Source: an uncultured Lachnospiraceae bacterium
GTDB taxonomy: Bacteria; Bacillota; Clostridia; Lachnospirales; Lachnospiraceae
Assembly (NCBI GenBank): GCA_902764045.1
Contig: CACWUI010000063.1
Coordinates: 1-10,862 of the forward strand
Reading direction: 5' to 3'
DNA: 10,862 nt
Shown here: positions 5,860-10,862 of the stretch, in pieces
Layout: every line of letters starts with the position of its first letter
Position numbering within the stretch: the first letter of the stretch is position 1
Position numbers and translations under genes: made by a program
Notes under the pieces: model-generated
What the model saw: only the letters and a program-made list of their open reading frames with translations
Told to the model about the DNA's origin: nothing
The model's database searches: none

Positions 5860-7395
5860 TCAGTCATCCTTTTCAGATGCTTTTGCAGTTGTCTTTTTTG
5901 CGGTAGTCTTCTTAGCTGCAGTAGTCTTCTTGGCTGCAGTAGTCTTCTTAGCCGCAGTGGTCTTCTTGGCTGCAGTAGTCTTTTTAGCTGCAGTGGTCTT
6001 CTTGGCTGCAGTAGTCTTTTTAGCGGCAGTAGTCTTTTTAGCGGGCTTCTCTTCTGCCTCTGATTTTTCGGACTTAGATCCTTCCTTTGCTTTTGTTTCC
6101 TTTTTCTTTTCGGTCTCTACGGCTTCTTTTACGATAAACTCAAGAGCCTTACGGATAGCCACATCCCCGCGGATCTCTTCCTTGAAGTCATCTCCCACGG
6201 CAACCTCAAAGTCTTCAAGATCAAGCTGGTATCCCTCTGCTGCCTTCTTCTTTTCTTCAAGGAATTCCTCTTCCGTAACTTCCATGTTCTCAGCCTTGGC
6301 AATCGCCTCAAGAGTAAGTCTCTGCTGGATCCTCTTTATGGCCTCAGGCTTAAGATCCTCCATGAATTTTTCGGGAGTGATACCCATATACTTAAGATAC
6401 TGGTCAAAGCTCATGCCCTGCTGCTGGATGTTTCTCTGAATGTTTCCCGCCAGTTTGTTGGCCTGTGTATCCACCATGGCCTGGGGAATATCTATCTCAG
6501 TACCCTCGATGATAACGTCAAGGATCTCTCTTTCCTTTGCATTCTTTGCCTGGGATTCTTTGTTTTCCTTAAGACTCTTTTTAATGGAATCTTTGTAAGC
6601 CTGAACGTTGTCGAAGCCGTTGTCCACTGCAAAGTCATCGTCCACTTCGGGAAGCTGTCTTTCTTTTATCTCCTTTAAGGTAACATGGAAAACCGCATCC
6701 TTACCCTTAAGAGACTCTGCATGATATTCCTCGGGGAACTTAACCTTAACGTCTCTTTCGTCACCCTTATTCATACCTACAAGCTGATCCTCAAAGGTAT
6801 CGATAAAAGTATGGGATCCTATGGTCAGCGGATAATCCTTTCCGGTACCGCCTTCAAAAGGCACTCCGTCAATGGTTCCTTCAAAGTCGATAGTGGTGAT
6901 ATCCTTTTCCTGAACAGGTCTGTCCGTAACCTCAACAACTCTTGCGTTGGTATTTCTGACCTTTTCGATCTCATCCTCCACCTCTTTATCGGTAACCTCT
7001 GTGTCATGCTTGGAAATCTCTATCCCCTTATAATTGCCGAGTTTAACCTCAGGCTTTACAGCTACCTCAGCCGTAAATACAAGGGGCTTTTCCTCATCCA
7101 TCTTAATTACCTTAAGGGAAGGTTTGGATACAATATCAAGATCACTGTCTGCCGCAGCCTTCTCATAAAGCTCAGGCACGATCTCATCTACCGCATCATT
7201 GTGGAAGAAGTTCTTTCCGTACATCTTCTCAATGATCTGGCGGGGAGCCTTTCCCTTTCTGAAACCGGGAATACTGAGTCTCCCTTTATTTTTCTCATAT
7301 GCTCTCGCAACACCTTTCTCGAACTCCTCAGCGGTAGCTTCGATAGTCAGGCGATACATATTTTTCTCACCCATTTGTTCGACTTTTACTTCCAT
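5860..7395 (-). CDS. tig: Trigger factor (ribosome-bound chaperone / prolyl isomerase) with a (AKKTTA)n tail
   Basis: Trigger factor binds the ribosome exit tunnel and folds nascent chains. The ribosome-binding domain carries the signature GFRKGKAPR (44-52). An FKBP-like prolyl isomerase domain follows (about 162-245, beginning PVQEKDITTIDFEGTIDG), then the C-terminal substrate-cradle helices to about 430. A normal trigger factor is around 430 residues, but this one has 511: a charged linker (about 429-451) is followed by eight AKKTTA hexapeptides plus KKTTA, ending KASEKDD. The tail resembles the lysine/alanine-rich tails of histone H1-like proteins and is predicted to be disordered and strongly basic. 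The ATG at 7395 matches the family's start (MEVKVEQMGEKNMYRLTIE). Its AAGGAGG lies an unusually long 12 bases upstream, and no in-frame alternative start fits better. It is the first gene of the quality-control operon. Confidence 0.97.
   Translation of the reverse strand: MEVKVEQMGEKNMYRLTIEATAEEFEKGVARAYEKNKGRLSIPGFRKGKAPRQIIEKMYGKNFFHNDAVDEIVPELYEKAAADSDLDIVSKPSLKVIKMDEEKPLVFTAEVAVKPEVKLGNYKGIEISKHDTEVTDKEVEDEIEKVRNTNARVVEVTDRPVQEKDITTIDFEGTIDGVPFEGGTGKDYPLTIGSHTFIDTFEDQLVGMNKGDERDVKVKFPEEYHAESLKGKDAVFHVTLKEIKERQLPEVDDDFAVDNGFDNVQAYKDSIKKSLKENKESQAKNAKEREILDVIIEGTEIDIPQAMVDTQANKLAGNIQRNIQQQGMSFDQYLKYMGITPEKFMEDLKPEAIKRIQQRLTLEAIAKAENMEVTEEEFLEEKKKAAEGYQLDLEDFEVAVGDDFKEEIRGDVAIRKALEFIVKEAVETEKKKETKAKEGSKSEKSEAEEKPAKKTTAAKKTTAAKKTTAAKKTTAAKKTTAAKKTTAAKKTTAAKKTTAKKTTAKASEKDD
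5884..6042 (-). repeat. Tandem 18-bp coding repeat (8 full units plus one 15-bp unit) in tig
   Basis: The tract is 159 bp, i.e. 53 codons: eight units encoding AKKTTA followed by one unit encoding KKTTA. Units differ only at synonymous positions (ACT or ACC for Thr, AAG or AAA for Lys, GCT/GCC/GCA/GCG for Ala). Neighbouring pairs resemble each other as 36-bp dimers, for example the pairs centred near 5968 and 6004, which points to duplication in blocks of two. The peptide is conserved while the DNA has drifted, so the protein sequence is being kept. Unit number is likely to vary between strains. Confidence 0.95.
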
Positions 7396-7458
7396 AGTCG
7401 CAAACGTCCTCCTTGATTCTTTTGTGATTCAAACGTATAAAAGTTCACGTATTTGTGT

Positions 7459-7487
7459 ATTGTATCATAACTCTTTGATTTCCACAA
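7459..7487 (-). promoter_or_regulatory. Promoter of the tig-clpP-clpX-lon-ysxC operon
   Basis: On the minus strand TTGTGG (-35, 7482-7487), a 17-bp spacer and TACAAT (-10, 7459-7464) preceded by TGA (extended -10). The predicted start is near 7452, giving a leader of about 57 nt. The leader holds two copies of TACGT about 15 bp apart and AAGGAGG at 7408-7414. I see no CIRCE element or CtsR box. It lies just past the dacA-like gene, and no terminator separates the two, so read-through from upstream may add to expression. Confidence 0.75.
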
Positions 7488-7498
7488 ATAAAAACTGT

Positions 7499-8431
7499 TT
7501 ACTGTTTTGTATATTCTTTATAAATATTGATATGATCCTCGCACATGGTCTTGCTGTTGGGTGCAAAAAGCGTAACAAGTATATATCTGTGCCCGTCTTT
7601 TTCGGCCTCAGTCATCATGCACACCTTAGCTTCTCCCGTGTATCCGGTCTTTCCGGCGGTAATAGTAAAACCACCCATGTCCACACCGCTCATGTAGGAA
7701 AAGGCATGACTCCACATTTCAAGTCCTTCCGGATGCTTCTCATTATTTTCCATCTTGTAATAAGGGGTACTGAGCACCTCCCTTGCGATCTTATTATCCA
7801 GTGCATGATCAAAGATCACCGCAAGATCCAGAGGCGTGGAATAATTATTAATATTATGCAGTCCCGTGCTTTCGGAGAATTTCGAGTCCTTAAGACCAAG
7901 CTTAAGGGCTTCGATATTCAACATAACGGAAAAAAGATCCCTGCTTCCCGCCACAGCCTTTTCTATACCCAGGGCTCCGTCTGCCCCGGATGGCAGGATA
8001 AGTCCGTAGAGCAGATCTTTAAAAGCCACCTCTTCCCCTGCCGCAAAGCCCGCCAGTGAAGCCTCTCTTGCATAAAGACCGGAAAGCTCTTCATTGGTTA
8101 CCTGCGCAGTAGCTGCCGTGTCTTCAACCATGTCAAGCGCCGTTATAAGGGTCAGCACCTTTGTAAGAGATGCGGGATACACACGCCTTGCAGCACCCTT
8201 GCCCGCAAGCACCGTATTAGTATCCTCATCTAAGAGCACGGCATACTCCGAGGCGATATTTTCTATTTTTCTGTAATTTTCCGAGATCACCGGTCGGCTT
8301 TTTATATTCAAAAAAGTAGACTCGGGATTTACTGCCTTTATAGTCTCATCGGCGCTGCAGACAAAAGGTATATTGCCTACGGCAAATGCGCACAGACCTG
8401 CCGCCGTTATTTTTTTTAATAGTCTTTTCAT
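7499..8431 (-). CDS. Secreted D-alanyl-D-alanine carboxypeptidase-like protein (PBP5/DacA family)
   Basis: A 310-residue penicillin-binding protein of the low-molecular-weight class that would trim the terminal D-Ala from peptidoglycan stem peptides outside the membrane. A signal peptide is visible: basic MKRLLKK, a hydrophobic stretch, and a likely cleavage after VCSA (residue 27). Active-site motifs are SLTK (S88 to K91) and KTG (261-263). The second motif, usually SxN, reads SGA (148-150), so the conserved Asn is Ala. The protein stops soon after the catalytic domain and lacks the C-terminal PBP5_C beta domain and the amphipathic membrane anchor, so it is probably released or loosely held. 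The start is 7 bp after the stop of the DJ-1 gene with no clear Shine-Dalgarno sequence, so translation probably depends on coupling. A beta-lactamase-like or inactive relative remains possible. Confidence 0.85.
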   Translation of the reverse strand: MKRLLKKITAAGLCAFAVGNIPFVCSADETIKAVNPESTFLNIKSRPVISENYRKIENIASEYAVLLDEDTNTVLAGKGAARRVYPASLTKVLTLITALDMVEDTAATAQVTNEELSGLYAREASLAGFAAGEEVAFKDLLYGLILPSGADGALGIEKAVAGSRDLFSVMLNIEALKLGLKDSKFSESTGLHNINNYSTPLDLAVIFDHALDNKIAREVLSTPYYKMENNEKHPEGLEMWSHAFSYMSGVDMGGFTITAGKTGYTGEAKVCMMTEAEKDGHRYILVTLFAPNSKTMCEDHINIYKEYTKQ

Positions 8432-8438
8432 ATGTTTT

Positions 8439-8987
8439 TTAATCTATGTACTGTATGTCTGCCCCCAAACTTTCGGCCCTGTCTTCTCCGACCAGCTTCC
8501 CCACAAGTGCAAGACCAAGATCTATGGCCGTCCCCATGCCTCTGGCAGTGATGATATTTCCGTCTGCCACTACACGGGCAGGGGCTTTTTGCACCTTTGC
8601 TCCCGTAAGATCCTTTTCAAAGCCGGGGAAACATGTGGCATTTTTACCTTTAAGAAGGCCCCAGTGCCCCAGAACCGCAGGCGCGGCACAGATCGCCGCC
8701 ACGATATTACCATCATCTGCATGCGAGAGTACAACTTCTTTCAGATCCTTCATTTCCTCAAAGGCAAGGGACCCGGGTCCTCCCGGAAGGAAGACCGCAT
8801 CAGCGGACTCTCCCCCTTTTTCAAAAAGCCTGTCCGCCTTTACGATTATATCCTGCGCGCTTTTTACATCCTTTTCTCCTGTTACGGAAACTGTCTCCAC
8901 CTCAACTCCGGCTCTTCTTAAAACATCGATCACTGCAAGAGCCTCCACCGTTTCAAAACCATCAGTCAGATATGCGTTTACTTTCAT
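8439..8987 (-). CDS. DJ-1/PfpI family protein (ThiJ/YajL-like)
   Basis: A 182-residue protein of the DJ-1/ThiJ/PfpI superfamily. The nucleophile elbow is AAICAAPAVLG with Cys100, and the partner glutamate that lowers its pKa is Glu12 (GFETVEA). The segment FLPGGPGS (66-73) and the N-terminal beta-alpha unit ending VDVLRRAGVEV-like are typical of the DJ-1/YajL branch. Reported roles in this family include protection against oxidative or carbonyl stress and repair of glycated molecules; which applies here cannot be told from sequence. The start at 8987 has AAAGGAG about seven bases upstream. It is the first gene of a two-gene unit with the carboxypeptidase-like gene and is divergent from mnmA. 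Confidence 0.92.
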   Translation of the reverse strand: MKVNAYLTDGFETVEALAVIDVLRRAGVEVETVSVTGEKDVKSAQDIIVKADRLFEKGGESADAVFLPGGPGSLAFEEMKDLKEVVLSHADDGNIVAAICAAPAVLGHWGLLKGKNATCFPGFEKDLTGAKVQKAPARVVADGNIITARGMGTAIDLGLALVGKLVGEDRAESLGADIQYID

Positions 8988-9016
8988 GGGTTTTCTCCTT
9001 TACATTTACTCGTTTC

Positions 9017-9045
9017 AGAATACCACGAAACCGGTTTACGGTAAA
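9017..9045 (-). promoter_or_regulatory. Likely promoter of the DJ-1 / carboxypeptidase unit
   Basis: On the minus strand TTTACC (-35, 9040-9045), a 17-bp spacer and TATTCT (-10, 9017-9022) preceded by TGG (extended -10). The predicted start is near 9010, leaving about 22 nt before the ATG. The -35 is only a fair match. Confidence 0.5.
9021..9043. promoter_or_regulatory. Palindrome AAACCGGTTT with flanking TACC/GGTA, possible operator
   Basis: A perfect 10-bp palindrome AAACCGGTTT (9028-9037) is flanked by TACC (9021-9024) and GGTA (9040-9043), inverted copies offset by one base. The dyad lies within the spacer of the DJ-1 promoter and just upstream of the mnmA promoter. A dimeric repressor there could control the DJ-1 unit. 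No regulator gene that would match is visible nearby. Confidence 0.4.
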
Positions 9046-9060
9046 GAAATAAAAGTACCC

Positions 9061-9089
9061 TTGAGATTGCTCCGGTTTTTCCATATAAT
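9061..9089 (+). promoter_or_regulatory. Promoter of mnmA
   Basis: TTGAGA (-35, 9061-9066), a 17-bp spacer and a perfect TATAAT (-10, 9084-9089). The predicted start is near 9096, giving a leader of about 19 nt that contains the AAAAGGAAG ribosome binding site. Confidence 0.85.
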
Positions 9090-9114
9090 TATTCAACAAA
9101 AGGAAGCGGGTATC

Positions 9115-10188
9115 ATGAATAAAAAAGTATTGATCGCAATGAGCGGCGGTGTGGATTCAAGCGTCACCGCCCTTCTTATAAAACAGGCGGGTCATGAATG
9201 CATAGGCGCCACCATGAATCTTTTTCAAAATGAGGATATAGGTCTGCCTGTGGAAAAAAGCTGCTGTTCTGCCGCTGATATTTCCGATGCGGAAAATGTC
9301 TGTAAAAAGATCGGTATTGACTACAGGGTTTTTAATCTTCAGGAGAAATTCAAAGAAAATGTTATAGACAGGTTTGTGGCAGCCTATGAGAACGGGGCAA
9401 CTCCCAATCCCTGCATTGACTGCAACAGGTATCTTAAATTCGGACGACTTGTGGAAAGGGCGGAGGCCCTGGGCTTTGATCATGTGGCCACAGGTCATTA
9501 CGCACAGGTTGGGTTTGACGATGCCGCCGGAAGATGGCTCTTAAAAAAGGCGGCGGATAAGCATAAGGACCAGACCTATGTTCTTTATTCCCTTACACAG
9601 GATATGCTTTCCAGGTGTGTTTTCCCTTTGGGGAAACTCTCTAAAGACGAGGTCCGGCGCATAGCCTCGGAAAACGGTTTGGCAAATGCCGGAAAGCCGG
9701 AAAGCCAGGATATCTGCTTTGTTAAAGGTCAGGATTATACTGATTTCATAGAGTTTTATACGGGTAAGGTCTATCCTCCCGGTGATTTTTTGGATCTGCA
9801 GGGAAATGTCATCGGACAACATCAGGGGCTTATACGATATACCATCGGACAGCGCAAGGGTCTGGGTATCTCATTTGGCGAGCCTATGTATGTATTTGAT
9901 AAGGATCCTGTCAGGAATACGGTCACCCTCGCCCGTGATAACGAACTTTTTACCCGTGAGCTTGAGGCTGTTGATATCAATCTTATCAGCATTCCTGAGA
10001 TAAAGGGTGAACTAAAGGTCAAAGCCAGGGCAAGATACAATCAAAAAGAGCAGCCTGCTGTTGTAATGCAGACTGCTCCCGACAGGATACGTGTGATGTT
10101 TGATGAACCCCAACGTGCCATCGCCAAAGGACAGGCCGTTGTTCTTTATGACGGTGATACCGTCGTAGGGGGAGGGACTATTGTCTGA
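9115..10188 (+). CDS. mnmA: tRNA-specific 2-thiouridylase MnmA
   Basis: A 357-residue enzyme that uses ATP and a persulfide sulfur donor to make 2-thiouridine at wobble U34 of tRNA-Lys, -Glu and -Gln. The PP-loop ATP pyrophosphatase motif SGGVDSS is at residues 10-16. The two catalytic cysteines are C103 (NPCIDCNRYLKF) and C201 (ESQDICFV). The KSCCSAADISDA segment (48-59) and the C-terminal beta-barrel region are typical. The frame stays open upstream to 8446, but the true start is the ATG at 9115: AAAGGAAG lies just before it and a consensus promoter at 9061-9089 would exclude any longer protein. The tRNA-Lys in this window has anticodon CTT and so is not an MnmA substrate. The gene ends 5 bp from the convergent recG stop. 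Confidence 0.97.
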   Translation: MNKKVLIAMSGGVDSSVTALLIKQAGHECIGATMNLFQNEDIGLPVEKSCCSAADISDAENVCKKIGIDYRVFNLQEKFKENVIDRFVAAYENGATPNPCIDCNRYLKFGRLVERAEALGFDHVATGHYAQVGFDDAAGRWLLKKAADKHKDQTYVLYSLTQDMLSRCVFPLGKLSKDEVRRIASENGLANAGKPESQDICFVKGQDYTDFIEFYTGKVYPPGDFLDLQGNVIGQHQGLIRYTIGQRKGLGISFGEPMYVFDKDPVRNTVTLARDNELFTRELEAVDINLISIPEIKGELKVKARARYNQKEQPAVVMQTAPDRIRVMFDEPQRAIAKGQAVVLYDGDTVVGGGTIV

Positions 10189-10193
10189 AGAAA

Positions 10194-10862
10194 TCACAGA
10201 TTCACATTATCGCTTTCCCTGTCCTTATATTCGATCAGCCTCTCGCGCAGCAGTGAATATTTTACACCTTCCAACCGGGGATCCTCCTCAAGTATCATCT
10301 TTGCTGTCTTTACGGCCTCATCAAGCAATACTTTATCTCTTGCGGGATCTGCAAGAATGAAGTTCAGTTCCCCGCTCTGTCGTACTCCGAAGAAATCCCC
10401 GGGGCCTCTGAGCCCCATATCTTTTTCCGCGATCTCAAAGCCGTCATTTGTCCCGCTGATTATCTCCAGCCTTTTTTTTGCATCCTCATTTTCCGCATCC
10501 GATACGAAAATGCAAAAGGACTCCTCGGATCCGCGGCCCACTCTTCCTCTCAGCTGGTGCAACTGGGCAAGACCGAACCTTTCGGCATTCTCTATCATGA
10601 TAACCGTGGCATTTGGCACGTTCACCCCCACCTCGATCACAGTGGTGGATACCAGCACATTTATTTTATTTTCCGCAAAATCGGACATAACCTGTACTTT
10701 TTCATCAGACTTCATCTGACCGTGCATAACCCCCACTTTTACATTCGGTCCAAGTTCTTTTTGCAGCGTCCCGGCATAGTCGCATACATTTTCAAGGCTT
10801 TCATTTTCACCCTTTTCCACCATGGGGCATATCACATAAGCCTGTCTGCCCTCTTCGACCTT
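10194..10862 (-). CDS. recG: ATP-dependent DNA helicase RecG, C-terminal part (cut by window edge)
   Basis: The last 222 residues of RecG, the branch-migrating superfamily 2 helicase that remodels stalled replication forks and Holliday junctions. The frame enters at 10862 (KVEEGRQAYVICPMVEKGE) and ends with TGA at 10194-10196. Visible are helicase motif V (VLVSTTVIEVGVNVPNA), motif VI (QLHQLRGRVGRG), and the TRG region (MGLRGPGDFFGVRQSG) that couples ATP use to duplex DNA movement. UvrD- or Mfd-like helicases are excluded by the TRG region followed by the short RecG-type C terminus. The 5' part and promoter are outside the window. It converges on mnmA with a 5-bp gap, and no clear terminator was found for either gene. 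Confidence 0.95.
   Translation of the reverse strand, partial: KVEEGRQAYVICPMVEKGENESLENVCDYAGTLQKELGPNVKVGVMHGQMKSDEKVQVMSDFAENKINVLVSTTVIEVGVNVPNATVIMIENAERFGLAQLHQLRGRVGRGSEESFCIFVSDAENEDAKKRLEIISGTNDGFEIAEKDMGLRGPGDFFGVRQSGELNFILADPARDKVLLDEAVKTAKMILEEDPRLEGVKYSLLRERLIEYKDRESDNVNL

Noticed and set aside
5884..6042. Regular repeats considered as a CRISPR array
   Set aside because: The units are contiguous 18-bp coding repeats with no spacers and keep the tig reading frame.
5930..6439. Plus-strand open frame with repeated AAVVFL, looking like a membrane protein
   Set aside because: It is the antisense reading of the tig AKKTTA repeats; it has no ribosome binding site or promoter, and the minus-strand frame is a clear trigger factor.
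6685..7416. Plus-strand open frame of 243 codons antisense to tig
   Set aside because: Shadow frame; tig on the minus strand has conserved signature motifs throughout.
7396..7498. CIRCE or CtsR heat-shock operator before tig
   Set aside because: Neither the TTAGCACTC/GAGTGCTAA inverted repeat nor GGTCAAA direct repeats are present.
7199..8059. Plus-strand open frame of 286 codons across the tig/carboxypeptidase junction
   Set aside because: Shadow of two real minus-strand genes and the tig promoter region; composition and lack of a start signal do not support it.
8446..9114. In-frame upstream extension of mnmA by 223 codons
   Set aside because: It is antisense to the DJ-1 gene. The mnmA promoter (9061-9089) and ribosome binding site fix the start at 9115, which also gives the normal MnmA length.
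10150..10164. GACGGTGATACCGTC hairpin near the end of mnmA as a terminator for recG
   Set aside because: Six-bp stem without a T run on either strand; it lies within mnmA codons.
10440..10476. T8 run on the plus strand in antisense recG as a terminator for mnmA
   Set aside because: The preceding possible stem (GCTG/CAGC) has only four pairs and lies about 280 bp past mnmA; it is explained by Lys codons in recG.

Overview
The window looks like a Firmicutes chromosome, most likely class Clostridia and probably Lachnospiraceae. The reasons are the gene order tig-clpP-clpX-lon-ysxC, a DUF4364 protein next to it (a family I know mainly from Clostridia), strong AGGAGG-type ribosome binding sites, consensus sigma-A-like promoters and moderate GC. 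The family-level placement is an inference from gene content and protein style, not from a search. Most of the window is ordinary housekeeping sequence. The accessory signal is confined to the left edge.

Left edge (1-500): the first 105 codons of a tyrosine recombinase run off the window on the minus strand. Directly upstream, on the same strand, is a tRNA-Lys(CTT) gene with its own terminator and promoter. This is the usual layout of an integrated element (genomic island, ICE or prophage) at a tRNA 3' end, with the element lying to the left, outside the window.

Divergent region (500-592) and 593-1108: back-to-back promoters drive tRNA-Lys leftward and a DUF4364 winged-helix-like protein rightward. 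The DUF4364 promoter predicts a transcript that starts at or within about 3 nt of the AUG, so a leaderless mRNA. A perfect 12-bp inverted repeat sits between the promoters. DUF4364 converges on ysxC with an 8-bp overlap, and its likely terminator is inside the ysxC coding sequence.

Protein quality-control operon (1101-7464, minus strand): one promoter upstream of tig, then tig (trigger factor), clpP, clpX, lon and ysxC (ribosome assembly GTPase). Together they cover ribosome assembly, folding of nascent chains and ATP-dependent proteolysis. Oddities are a (AKKTTA)8 histone-like tail on trigger factor, a Lon that lacks about 40 residues near its N terminus, and an 11-bp hairpin between clpP and clpX that may attenuate transcription.

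Right part (7499-10862): a two-gene minus-strand unit (DJ-1/PfpI protein, then a secreted D-Ala-D-Ala carboxypeptidase-like protein with SGA in place of SxN), divergent from mnmA (tRNA 2-thiouridylase) on the plus strand. mnmA ends 5 bp from the convergent 3' end of recG, which enters from the right edge. I see no CRISPR array, no transposon and no clearly new multi-gene system. The points worth following are the tRNA-Lys/integrase junction, the leaderless dyad-flanked DUF4364 promoter, the shortened Lon and the trigger factor tail.
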